Of a stretch of DNA of 64,000 nt, positions 16,277-27,518 are shown in pieces. The stretch is from Prototheca cutis. Its lineage: Eukaryota > Chlorophyta > Trebouxiophyceae > Chlorellales > Chlorellaceae. The stretch is taken from assembly GCA_002897115.2 (NCBI GenBank), contig BCIH01000004.1:1442600-1506599 (forward strand). The letters are read 5' to 3'. The notes below the pieces were generated by a model. That model was not told the origin of the DNA, made no database searches, and saw only the letters and a program-made list of their open reading frames with translations. A program made the position numbers and the translations under genes. Numbering within the stretch: position 1 is the stretch's first letter; each line of letters starts with the position of its first letter.

Positions 16277-19200
16277 ATGGGGGTGCCCACCCTGGGGGGG
16301 GACGGCAACGGGCGCCTCCAGCGCGAGGTGGAGCACTTTTACGCCTCTCATGGCCCCAGATCAGGGGACGCGCTGGACCCTGTCCTCCAGTGCGGTCTGA
16401 TCGCCGTGGCAGAGCACCTGCAGCCAAAACTCGAGGAACTGGAGGAGCGGGTGAGGGTAGTGGCCGGCATCGAACGCGCCTTTCAATGCAGCGGCAATCG
16501 CCATCTCAAGGCCGTCGCTCCCAGGATCTTTGGGTCGCTGGCTTCTGGGCTGGCGACGCGCAATGGAGACATTGATGTGGGCATCTTCGGCGTCGACCTG
16601 GGGTACGGGTGGGTGTATTTTTTTTGGAAAGGGGGGTTGTGTGTTGGGTACACACTGCCTGCGGCCGCTGAGGGCAAACTTGCACAGGCTTCTTGTGTGC
16701 CCTGAAAAAGGGCACGTCGTTGTTCACGGAACCGCACCCTTCTCACCACACTCCATGCCACGTTCTTCTAGGAATGTGGGCTGGCCGGGTGACAGCTTCA
16801 CGGAGCAGCAGCGGGACGCGCAGGACCATGTCCTCAGGGCGAGTGGCTGGGCGAGTGGGTGGGCGAGTGGGTGGGCGAGTGGGTGGGCGAGGGACTGGGC
16901 AAAAAACTGGGCAAAAAACTGGGTGAAAAACTGGGCGAAAAACTGGGCGAAAAACTGGGCGAGGAACTGAAAAGGGGCTCTTTTGCCGAGTAATATGGGT
17001 CGCACGGGACAACACTGTCGCCCACCGTGCAGAGCGCGGCCAACTGCCTGGAGCGGGCCGGCCTCGTCAATGGAAGGGTGCTGCGGCTGCTGAAAAATAT
17101 CAGGGTCCCAATCTTGGACTTTGAGACGACTACTGGTGCGTTTGCTGATGGGCCGCCGTTCTCCAGGAAAATCGCTTGCTGTCGAGCTGATGCTGTTGCA
17201 TGTGATATTGGGCACAGTACTATATTGGGGGGGTGGCAAAAGATGCACGCTGCAAAACCGCACCCACCCACCCACCCTAACCCTATCTACCCTCCTAACC
17301 CACCTATCCCATCCTAACCCACCTATTCACCCTAACCCTATCTGCCCACCTAACCCACCTCTCACCCACCCCACCCCCCAACCCACCCAACCAACCTAAC
17401 ACGCTCATCCACCCACCCTAAACCTATCCGCCCACCCGCCTAACACACCCTAACACCTACCCACCCTAAACCTATCCCCACACCCGCCTAACACACCCTA
17501 ACACCTACCCACCCTAAACCTATCCGCCCACCCGCCTAACACACCCTAACACCCACCCACCAAACCCATCCTAACGCCCACCCACCTATCCGCCCACCCA
17601 CCCACCCAACCCATCCTAATGCCCACCCACCTATCCGCCCACCCACCCACCCAACCCACCTAACACGCTCATCCACCCACCCACCTAACACACCCTAACA
17701 CCTACCCACCCTAATAACCCTATCCGCCCACCCGCCTAACACACCCTAACCCACCCTAACCCTGACCCTAACCCACCAAACCCACCCTAGCACCCACCCA
17801 CCCACCCAACCCATCAACGAACTGCAGGCCATTCCGTGGACATGAGCACTGGGTCCGAGATGGTGCTGAACAGAATTGTGGCGCTGGGGCTCCTCGGCCA
17901 GGTATGATTGCTTGCTTGGGAGTGAGCCGCTGGGAAGGGCTTCCCACGGCTTTCAGTGCCAGAAGCCCAGGGAGGGAGTGCTGCGGCCTGTGAGTGGGCT
18001 GCAGACGCCACCCTTCGTCTTCAGGTGGACTGGCGAGTGGGGGCGCTCGTCAGACTGGTCAAACACTGGGCAAAGGTCCGCGGCTTCAGCGATGCCTCGG
18101 CAGCAGGCCTCAACAGTCACGGATGGGCCCACCTGGTACGTCGATCGCCTGCTTGTTCGAGCGCATGGACTGTTTCGTGACGAGGGTGTTTCGGGGGGGC
18201 AGGGCCGTGGTACGTGGCGTGTGGGCCGGCGAGGACTGCGGGGAGATCGCTCTTCGCTGGGTGAACGGCTTGGGACGGCAGTCGCGTGAATGCCTGTTCT
18301 TTCTGCCTTGACTGCAGGTGATCTTTCACCTTCAGACGCGGGCCCGACCGGTGCTGCCTCCGCTGGCGGCGCTCTTTGCGTCGACCTTTGATCCCTCGGA
18401 GCCGACGAGCTTGACGGCCGCCGGCGTGGAATCGGCGCTGCGAAGCCTAAAGGCCTGGCGTGCGCGCGAGCCGAAGAACCGGGAGAGCCTGGCGGAGCTG
18501 TACACGTCCTTCTTCCTCACCATGATTCCCGTGCTCGTTCACTTCCACCACCGCCACAAGTGGGTTGTTGCTGCTGTTGTTGTTCTCTTTCCTTCTTTCT
18601 TTCTTTCGTTCGTTCCTTCCTTCCTTCCTTCCTTCCTTTCTTCAAGAAGGAAGGAAAGAAAGAAGGAAGGAAGGAAGGAAGGAAAGGGAGTGGTGTGGAC
18701 ACAGCTCCTGGGCTCGTGCAGTGCGTTCACACCTGTTCGCACAAACTGCAGCCAAGAGCCTTGGGACGGGCCTGACTTCGTCATGCAGCTCGGGCCCGAC
18801 CAGCATTAGTCCAAAACCCCTGGCACCACCTTCCAACAAAGCCCTAAAATGCAGGAGTGAGATGCCCCGAATCTCGGTCTGGGCAGGGCAGATTGTGCAC
18901 CAGCCATGGCCGAGAACCCACCATGTCCTGTTTGTCGAGGAGCCGTTTGACACGTGCGCTGAATGGGGGTCGTGCGTTGGGTGGGTGGGCGACGACATGG
19001 GGCGACGGTGAGCTGCTGCGCAGAGGTCACCCGTCGAGGGCGGCAGATGTCCCCACTCCCCGTGCCAGCATGGGCAGCTCCCGACCACCACGGTGCACTG
19101 CAGGAATGACAACATCGCTCGAGGCTTGGGAAAGTCCGTACTTGGTAAGATCATCGGCGCCATGGACGCCACGGTGCATGTGCTCTATGGCTCCAAACCC

Positions 19201-20084
19201 TACAAGGAATATCATGGTGAGGGAGCTGGTTTTTTCTCCTTTTCTCTTCTGAACAAGGGGGAAGGAGGGGGGGCCAGGGAAAATGGATCGCTGATGCATG
19301 CCGTCAGCAGCTGTGACCAGAGCCACGGTTGCAACGAACCAAGGCCACAAACTCATGCACCGCTGCCCGCCCTGTAGATGCGGGACGTGTCGTGGCGGAG
19401 ATCGGCGGCGAGCTCGACGACCTGGCCTTGGTGAGCTGCGCTCTGCGTGGCATGTGCTTGTTGATGCAGTCGGTGACGTCAGCTTGGCACCAAGTTGATG
19501 TTCGAGAGGCTCCATCGTAGCATCCTCTCCGCTTGTGCTCCTGGCAATGCAGGACATGATTCCGTTGATGCGGGGCCAGCGGGAAGAAGAGCAGCAGCGG
19601 CGCATCTGCCCGATGGTCGTCTGCGGAAACTGGTTCGTCGAGTCGTTCTCTGGACGTGATCCCTCCCTGACGCTGTATGGAATCTACGATGACTGCGGTT
19701 CCTTCCGTTTCCTCCGTTGGCACGTGCCGTCGACGGCGCCCGTCGCCGAGGCGAGTTCCGGCCCTGCTTTTCGCTGCAGGCGGGATGGGGTTTCTGGTCG
19801 GGCCATGCGACAGGATGTAGACTGGAATCGCCTTGCATGCAAAGCAGTTTGACACGGGCCACAACCGATGGATGAAGGCGCTCTTCTCGTCCCGTGTGAC
19901 GCAGCAGCCGGCGCCGACTGAGGCTTCGCCGGTGGAAGAACGAGCCGTGTGCAGACTGCCGGGGCATGCACCAGGCGCGGCGGCTCTGAATGACGAGCGT
20001 CCCACGCGGGCGACGGGACGGCGACGGCCGTGGCCGCCGCGGCGACCCAAGCCGAAGCAGCAGCAGGGCGTGCCTGAGGTCTGA
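16259..20084 (+). CDS. Terminal nucleotidyltransferase (TUTase / non-canonical poly(A) polymerase)
   Basis: It is expected to add U or A residues to RNA 3' ends. Exons kept in frame: 16259-16602, 16772-16838, 17033-17135, 17828-17901, 18025-18135, 18318-18559, 18855-18971, 19104-19216, 19378-19430, then 19553 onward and probably a last exon ending at the stop 20082-20084. Exon 1 carries the polymerase-beta signature FGSLASGLATRNGDIDVGIF: a GS motif and the first two metal-binding aspartates in DID. SVDMSTGSEM then supplies the third acidic position. VKHWAKVRGF and LAELYTSFF are typical of the PAP/25A-associated domain. VEEPFDTCA...DNIARGL is a family C-terminal motif. The 16838/16839 donor is gc, not gt. 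The start is uncertain, and the join after about 19690 is unresolved. Substrate choice (U or A) cannot be read from sequence. Confidence 0.8.
16839..16975. repeat. Intronic tandem repeats (GTGGGTGGGCGA and AAAAACTGGGC units)
   Basis: Two adjacent arrays fill the start of an intron of the nucleotidyltransferase gene. One has an 8-12-base GGGCGAGT-type unit, the other about six copies of an 11-12-base AAAAACTGGGC unit. They start right at the GC donor. Confidence 0.8.
17268..17815. repeat. Interstitial degenerate telomere-like repeat in an intron
   Basis: About 550 bases of CCCTAA, CCCTAAAC and CCCACC variants, with larger units such as CACCCTAACACCTACC. Plant and many green-algal telomeres are built from CCCTAAA. 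Here pure units are rare and mixed with CCCACC. The array lies between two exons of the nucleotidyltransferase gene whose reading frame joins perfectly (17135 to 17828). Confidence 0.85.
18588..18695. repeat. Pyrimidine-purine inverted repeat (CCTT/AAGG) in an intron
   Basis: About 45 bases of CTTT/CCTT/CGTT are followed almost at once by about 45 bases of AAGG/AAAG, forming a near-palindrome centred near 18645 (TTCTTCAAGAAGG). The RNA could form a long hairpin. It lies in the intron after 18559. Confidence 0.85.
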
Positions 20085-20396
20085 CGCCGCCTCTGGATAC
20101 GTTCGGCGCCCTGTTGATTGTTACGCGGGCTCACCGAGCGCCGTGAAAGCAAGCAAACGTCGGGGTCTTGCGGATGCTGAACAGTTCGAGAGAAGAGATT
20201 GCGTGGGGCCGGGGGGAACGGGCTGGGAAGCCCTCACACCTCCCTCCCAGGGGAGCGAGCGCCCGACATCACATCGCGCCATCGATCGAGCGACAAGCAA
20301 TGCAAATGCAAGCCCCGTTTCCGCACGCTACTTGACATTGCAGTTTGGACGGATTTCATAAAACCAGATAGTAAAAGGTTTGTAAAGAAGCACGCC

Positions 20397-22116
20397 ATGG
20401 TGTTGGCGTGCGCGACTGCGTCGCTCATGGCCGAGTCGCTGAGGTCCTGCCGAGCGCTGCTCTGCACCAATGCCTTCAGGTGGGACCCAGCCTTGGGTTT
20501 ACCGAGTGTTTGTTGGGATTGTCGTCACCGTGTTGGCATTGTTGTCTTGCTCGATCATCGAGGTATGGATCCCATGGCAGTGCGCGGGATGCGAACCGCG
20601 TGTGCACGGCGTGACGATGGCCGTGATGACCTGCCGTCCTGGACCCCGCCCCGTCCATTCACGCAGGGCAACCGCAACCCCGGGCCGGCTGCGCGCCGTG
20701 CATGAGCTCGGTGGCGCACATCTACGCCCCTGCGCGAAAGGGTCGTCTGCGCAGGGCCCCAGCGGACGCGGCGGGCGCTGGCCGTCGTCCGCGTCGGCGC
20801 GGGAGGCCTCTGGGCCCGCCGGCGTGGCGCGAGCGGCACCCGCCACGCTCGAACCCGGACCCGCTCCCCCGTCACCAGCCAATACCGATGACAACCGCGT
20901 CGGGGTGATGCTGCTGAACATGGGGGGACCCGACACGCTGGCCGACGTGCAGCCCTTTCTTTTCAACCTGTTTGCCGACCCCGACATCATCCGCCTGCCG
21001 CGCGGCGTGCGCTGGCTGCAGCCCGTCGTGGCGGCGCTGATCTCGCGCTCGCGCGCGCCCAAGTCGAGCGAGGGCTACGCGGCCATCGGCGGCGGGTCGC
21101 CCCTCCGGCCCGTCACCGAAGCCCAGGCGGCCGCGCTGAGCGCGGAGCTGGCGCGCCGGGGCCTCGCCGCGACGAGCTACGTGGCCATGCGCTACTGGCA
21201 CCCTTTTACCCGGCAGGCCGTGGCGCGGGTGAAGGCAGACGGCGTCCGGCGCCTGGTGGTCCTGCCCCTTTACCCGCAGTTTTCCGTGTCCACCTCGGGG
21301 TCCAGCCTGCGGGAGCTGCGCCGCGAGTTGTCGAGGCTCGGCGCCGCCGATGGGAACAGTGCGCCGACGACGACGGCGGCGTCTACCGCTGCTGCCAGCG
21401 AAGGAGAGGGAGAAGGCAAAAACAGCACTCCCTGCCAGGAGGTCATAGTGGCCCCGTCGTGGTGCCGGCGGCCGGGGTACGTCGCCGCCATGGCCGACCT
21501 GATCCAGGCCGAGCTGGCAAAATTTCCGCCGGCGGATATCCCGAGCATCGTGGTCTTTTTCTCGGCACACGGCGTGCCCTTGTCCTACGTAGAGAGCGGC
21601 GATCCCTACGAGGACGAGATGGAGGCCTGCGTGGCGCTGATTCGCGCGGAACTCGGACGCAGGGGCCTGGGCAACCGGTGCGAGCTGGCGTACCAGAGCC
21701 GCGTGGGGCCCGTGGAGTGGCTGCGGCCCTACACCCCCGACGCCATCCGCGCACTGGCGGCACAGGGCGTCCGGGGTCTGCTGGCGGTGCCCGTATCCTT
21801 TGTCTCCGAGCACATCGAGACGCTGGAGGAGATTGACCAGGAGTACCGGGAACTGGCCGCCGCCGAGGGCATCCCGCTGTGGGGCCGGGTGCCCACGCTG
21901 GGCACCAACGCTCGGTTCATCGCCGACCTGGCCGACATGGTGCAGGAGGCGCTGGCGCAGAGGCAGGAAGCGAGCGCGACAGAGTTCGCCGACCTCGACC
22001 GCGCGGCCGACATCGGCCAGCCCGCCGAGGACCGTCGGTCCCTGCTGCGGCGGCTGCTGGGCCGGGCCCTGACCGACACGGCTCGCTACGGTGGCGGCAG
22101 CGCGGGCATGATCTGA
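20397..22116 (+). CDS. HEMH: Ferrochelatase, organelle-targeted
   Basis: It inserts Fe2+ into protoporphyrin IX, the last step of haem synthesis, in plastid or mitochondrion. Exon 1 is 20397-20479 ([14 protein letters not shown]...) and exon 2 is 20667-22116. The AG/G split codon keeps frame, giving 510 residues. The N-terminus is rich in Ala, Ser and Arg with few acidic residues, as in transit peptides. The core starts at [11 protein letters not shown] and includes [30 protein letters not shown] with the catalytic His, [11 protein letters not shown], and [16 protein letters not shown] with the conserved acidic residues. A Thr/Ala/Ser insertion near residues 325-350 is unusual. A start at 20617 without the intron is possible but gives a poorer leader. 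Confidence 0.9.
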
Positions 22117-22521
22117 GCAGGAACGTTGTCCTGTGGTGGCCGGTGGGTGAGCAATGGCTCAGGGCCCAGACAAATCGCCCCGTCAGACGACGCCGAGACG
22201 TGAGCCGCTCGGGCGATCCTCCCCTGCGCGACCGCCTGGACGTCCGGTCGACTCCCCTTTGAGAGGGAGGGTGTTTGTTGTGTTGTGGAAGATGGTTGGT
22301 ATTCTTTGTAGATCCCCTGGTAGTTGTTTGTTACGTGGATGGACCAGCGTGAACGGAATTCCACCTGGAGTCCGATCAAGAGAATTTCTCGCGAACAGCG
22401 CCCAGCCGCCAGAATGCCGCCGGTCGAGGTTGTCATAGGGGGTGACCAATCACCTCACGCGCAGATCCATAGTCCGGCCTGTGGACATCCTAAAACCATT
22501 CATAAAAAACGGCATGCAATA
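22117..22521. other. Intergenic, no gene seen
   Basis: This is about 400 bases between the ferrochelatase stop and the next gene, co-oriented, presumably 3' UTR followed by a promoter. No repeat or RNA gene was recognised. Confidence 0.5.
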
Positions 22522-24539
22522 ATGGGAATGTCCTGCGGGCAAGGGCCAGAGCCTGGATCGGCAGCAGCAGCAGCCGATGAGGGCCGGCTCGCTGTGGTGT
22601 CCCTAGCGTCCGCCAAGGTGAGCCAGGGAGCGATGCCCTCGCACCAAGCCCGCACAGCTTCAGCATCCTCTAACTAACAGGACAGGGTCCATTCGGTGCT
22701 TCGCACAGGTCGTGCACTTCATTCGGCATGGCGAGGGTTTCCACAACGTGGCTGGCCAGCGGGACCCTGCAGTGTACCGGAGCTGGACCCATCTGGATGC
22801 CCACCTCACAGACAAGGGCTGGGCCCAGGTGTGCAATGGCTGGGTCACACCGTTTTATCCTTGCATTCAATCTTGATCGTGGCTTCAATGTCCACACTGA
22901 ACTGATACATATGGGGTCTTGACATGGTGTCACAGCAATACCATAATCCAGGCACGAGAACTCGGGGAGCAGCTGCGCGGTGATGCCTCCTTTCTACGAC
23001 CCGAAGCGATCGTCGTGTCCCCACTGACTCGGGCCCTCGAAACTACGGCTGGGGTGTTTGGAAGCCGGGAATGGACGCCTGACTGTGGCAGGCAGCCCTT
23101 CATGCTGCCGCTGCGCCGCTCAGAGGTCCGTCGGCCGGTTTGCTCAAGCTGTTGAATATTTCGCCTTTTTTTACTGCACACTGTCCTGTGCACAGCGTTG
23201 GAACGCGAATGACACGGCCCTGTTGAGCGCAAAATGTTCTTCCGAAACACCGTTGTTCCACAGACGACGGCGGAGGCGGCCGGCGTGGCGATGGAAGCCA
23301 TGCCACCGGTGATTGCCACTGAGGTCCGTAGAGCTAGACTGGATGGCCGGTGCCTTGGGAGGGGCTTTCTCTTTGATGTTTTCATATCGCAGGCTTCTAG
23401 GCCCTGGAAATCAGCCCTGTTGCAATGCCTGTCACGTTGGGAGGACTACCGGGACAAACAGCATTGCTCACTTCACACACACACACACACACACACACAC
23501 TGCCTTGCCTGCAGTATTGCCGCGAGCACCTTGGATTGCACCCCTGCGACCGCCGGCGGCCCAAGCACCTGGTGGCAGAGAGGTTTCCAGGCGCAGACTG
23601 GTCCATGGTACGGGCTTCTGTTCTGATTGCCTTGCGTGCGGGGGGGCGTCGTGGTGTGCTGCTGACAGAGCAGGATGGGCGGCTGTGAACGATGAGGTAG
23701 AGTGATGTCCAATTGCGTGGGCTCAGCCCCGGCATGCCCACCCAAACACAGCCTGTAAGCCTACGACGAGGCATGCCTGCTTGGGACATTTCACTCTGCT
23801 CGTTGCGCAAGCCTGGCCCCAAGATCATCCCAGGCTGCTCGCCATAACTTTGATGACAGATTGAGCAGGACGAGGATTCGCTGTGGGACGCAGAGCTCCG
23901 CGAGTCGGCAGAGGACTTGTCTCGGAGGGGCCGAGCGCTGGTGCAGGTAATATATGTCGAGGCCGGCGCCCTGCGTGGATCTCAACCGCACACGGCATGC
24001 ACGGCTCGGCGCTAAAGAAAGGTCCATCCCACCTGTCTTACCACAACCCACTGCCGCAGTACCTGGCTGAAAGACCCGAGAGGGTGCTGGCAGTGGTGGC
24101 GCATGCCGGCATCATGCGTGCAGCACTGACGCAGTTCCAGGGCACCGACGATGCGTCTGGCAAAGCAGAGCAAGCTTCGGCGGCAGCACTGCATGACAGG
24201 TGAGGCGACGGTTCGTTCGCGGCAAATGATTGAAAAAGCTGCTCGATCGGGGAATCTGGAATGAACAGTGCCAGGGAAACCGCGCAGGGAGGGGACAGCA
24301 GTACGAGACTGTTCCTGCATGGCCTGCTGGCCTCATGCCACACTCTCGTCGACTGCATGTGATGTCTGGCTGGGGCCCCCCGACCCACCCACCCACCCCG
24401 GCGCGCGCTAACCACTTCCAGGTTTGCCAACTGTGAGCTGCGGTCGGTTGTCTTGATACGAGGCGCGCCGGTGCCGCTTGTTCAGGGCAAGACAGATGTC
24501 AGGGCGCGAGGAGCGGCGCCACTGCAGGACGGGCACTGA
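22522..24539 (+). CDS. Histidine phosphatase superfamily (phosphoglycerate-mutase-like) protein
   Basis: Exon 1 is 22522-22617 (MGMSCGQGP...) and exon 2 is 22709-22828, beginning VVHFIRHGEGFHN. Later exons start at 22952, about 23248, 23521, 23864 and 24059, and the last ends at the stop 24537-24539. RHGE supplies the phosphorylated histidine. VVSPLTRALET provides the conserved arginine, DWSM...EDEDSLW is typical of the plant PGM-like subfamily, and VVAHAGIMRAAL contains the second catalytic histidine. Such proteins are often phosphatases rather than mutases, so the substrate is unknown. An (AC)12-type microsatellite at about 23476-23500 lies just before the fifth exon. Internal splice sites between 23110 and 23420 are less certain. 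Confidence 0.8.
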
Positions 24540-25016
24540 GCGGATTCGCGCTGTGACATCATCGCAGTTCATGCAGGCTGCTGATGGATTGCCGATTTGT
24601 TGAAAGAATAGGCCACAAAAAGAGAGACCGCACAGCACAGGGAGTGCTTTCAGAACAAGCTGCCGAGACAGCGTCAAGACATCAGTACTTGTCAACCAAG
24701 AGTCCGTTGAATGCCAAGAGGTTCGGCGTGTTTCTGTTTTCTGTACATGCATTCATTGGGACAAGTAGGGGTGGGTTGTTTGCACAGCCGATCTGGGTGG
24801 GTGACGCAGTGTGCACCTTTTGCTGCGTGATGATGAACATCCGGGAGGCATGCATGTCCCCCAACTCACGCTCAAACAGTACAACACCAACCCCAGCACC
24901 AACCTAGCACGAGCGTGTCTTGCAAGGCCGAGTCTTGAAGCAGGGTTCGAACCTGCGCCGGCGACAGATCCTGCACAGTTGGGGAATGGGGGGGGGGGGT
25001 TCTATGATGGGTACCC
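24540..25016. other. Intergenic between convergent genes; tRNA-like T-arm on the minus strand
   Basis: No coding exon is supported. At 24936-24960 the minus strand has a perfect T-arm (GCAGG, loop TTCGAAC, CCTGC) preceded by GCGCCGGCGAC-type variable-arm sequence. No D-arm or anticodon arm is found within 200 bases on either side, so it is only a tRNA-like fragment. Confidence 0.4.
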
Positions 25017-27238
25017 TCAGGAACTCTGCCTCATTGGCCTTGAACTTGACTGCACCCGAAACGGCTCCCAACTCCCAGTGGCACCATCCCCATCAGCAGC
25101 ACCACTACCACTCCAATTCCAAGCCGCACCTACCGGATTTTCCTGGAGGAGCTGCGCCGCCATGCCAGCGGCCACGGGGCATGACATGGATGTTCCAGAC
25201 AGCACCGACACGGCCGTGTCAGACACCCAGCTGGCCGAAAGGATGTCGACGCCTGGCGCATACAGCCCCACGCATGGACCCCTGGTGTTTGTTGGGCAAT
25301 CCAGAAGGCAAGGGGTGGGGGTGGAGGTGGCGACTGGCAGTGTCGTTTGGCTGTGATGAAGGACACCAAATCACAAATCACAAAGCATCATAACAGAGCT
25401 GCCATTGATCATGCACAGGAACATGTGCCCACAAATCTACAAAACCCACACACTTAACAACCACCATAAAGCCTGCCCACCAGTTGGAGTTGGCCCAGGC
25501 AGCATCGTTCTGAGTGCTGGCAGCGACGGCGATGGCGCCCGTTGCGTTGGCCGGGATGGAGGTGCAGGCATTGCCCGCGTCGTTGCCGGCAGCCACGAAC
25601 ACAGGGAGGGAGAACTGGGTGACAAGACGCGAGACAGCCAGTGCAAAAGGCAGGCTGTCGCCCACCGCTCGGAGCGACAGGTTGACCAGTGCTGGCCGCC
25701 GATGATTCTGTGCAATCCATTCCAGGCCCTGAAACATGGGCGTGTTTAGTTGGAGATTCTATTTGTGTGGATGTTTGGAAAGAGTGGAAGGGACGGCCTT
25801 CACAGCCCTATTTTCATTGCTGCACCAGGCAGAATGCACGGGTTACTGCGGCTCAACCGCCGCCCACTCAACCACCGCTCAACCGAAGCTCGAGGTACCT
25901 GCAGCAGGTCCAGGATAGAGGTTGCGCCGTCGCAGTCGACGGCACGGACCGACCAGAGCGTGGTGTTCTTTGCGATGCCATAGGACAACCCACCCAAACT
26001 GGCAGCATTGTGGGTGCCGTGGCCGTTGCAGTCACTCGAGTCGTCGTCGCCAAAGGCTGCGGCGGTCGTGTGGGCAGCGCAAGGGGGTCGGATGCAGGGC
26101 CACAGTTGTTCGGGTCCACCTTGGGTGGAGGGACCCACGGGCATACACGCACTCTTGGTAGGAGATGCGCTGGTCATCAGACAAGGGTGGCATGAGACAC
26201 AGTGTGTCGACTCTTCTCGGCACCATCCATACACGGTGCCAAGGTCAAGTTCCCCGACCATCGGCCAGCAACCACCCTCCGCCACCCCCGGTCCATCTCA
26301 CTTGACATGCCGTGCACGGCCCGGGGGACCCCACCACCAGTGGGAAATTGCCCGAATTCCTTGTGACTGAACCGCAGGCCCGTGTCCACCAGGTACGCAT
26401 TCACGCCGGTGCCCGGGAACTGGAAGGCATAGGGCAGCGAAGAGTTGGACCCCGGGCTAAAGTTGCGATTGTTCACGCGCTGCAGGGGCCACTGGGGGTT
26501 GATCTGGGTCCAGGGTGGGAAGGTGGTGGAGAGCTGCAGGGACTGGTACGTGACTGTGCCCGACGCATTCGTCCCTGGCTCCGAGGCCACCATGGCAAAG
26601 CCGGAGCTCAGCGTCTGGAACTTGGTGCTGACGTCCACAGACACTACTTTCGACCCAAATGTCTTCCTGAGCTCCGCAATGTCGTCGTCATCAAGCTTGC
26701 CTGAGAGTTTTAATGCACGTGAAAAGACTCTGTCAAGAGGGAGAGTGGAAGAACCCACCCCTACGGATCCACCCCTTACAAAGCACCCAGCACGAAACCA
26801 AACCTGCCCCAGCAAACTTCCCCCCTACTCCGGGCTCACCCGCGAGCCCATTAAACAGAGACTGGAAAACAATCTTGCACTTGTCGGGAGACTCTTCTTT
26901 CAGCTTGTTGCAGTACTGCTTTATGTCTGCGATGTCGGTGTCGTCCGTGAACGTGACCACTACCGTGGGAGTCGGTGGTGACGGCGACAACGTCCTGCGG
27001 TATCGGAACGAACGAGCGGGTGAAATGCCCCGAGAAAGAGAGAGAGAGAGAGATGTTCAGCAGACCACTCGATCCATCCTCGATTTTAAGAACACCCAAC
27101 CACGCACTGCAATGATCTATGCGTAATGTCTCGGCCGCTAGATGGTGTCGACGAGCTGAGAAGGATCAGGACGGCGAGGATTGCCCATCGGCTGGGCCGG
27201 TGCAACAGGCCGGCAGCGGAATTCCCGTCGTTCATCAT
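25017..27238 (-). CDS. Secreted subtilisin-like serine protease (S8, proteinase K type)
   Basis: Exons (minus): 27238-27108, 26994-26840, 26701-26302, one or two exons ending at 25899, 25728-25481, and 25281-25017. Exon 1 encodes a signal peptide (WAILAVLILLSSSTPSS). PTVVVTFTDDTDIADIKQ...FNGLAG is an I9 propeptide. The catalytic triad is visible: Asp in AYLVDTGLRFSH, His in DCNGHGTHNAA and Ser in GTSMSCPVAAG. FVAAGNDAGNA carries the oxyanion Asn. The join NSNW|GPCVGLYAPGVDI keeps frame and matches the family. The Ser exon ends soon after the active site, so the C-terminus is short or another exon has been missed. The role is probably extracellular or vacuolar protein breakdown. The start of the His exon near 26050 is uncertain. 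Confidence 0.85.
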
Positions 27239-27518
27239 CGGAAGTCTGGCATTCTGCAGTTTCTGCCACAAAAGGGAACAAGATCACGCAAACACACAGA
27301 CCGGAGCATCTCGGGCGTGTTTGCATTAGAGCGAAGAGCAGCAAGGGCCATGCCGGGCGGCGTCGTGAAGGAACGAGTTCGACTGGTCGAAGCCAGAAGG
27401 TGTCTCAAAGGTCGATGCGCGCGGTGTCCGGCATGCAGGGCGCCCCGAAACATTGCCAGGACGTCATGATACTCCAAGCATTGGAAAAATTGTGTCAAAC
27501 TCGAGCATTGCAGACGCG

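Noticed and set aside
13653..17815. CRISPR-like arrays
   Set aside because: The minisatellite and the telomere-like tract are contiguous tandem repeats without unique spacers, and the host is eukaryotic.
20872..21813. 313-codon open frame antisense to ferrochelatase
   Set aside because: It overlaps a certain gene and has no recognisable domain.
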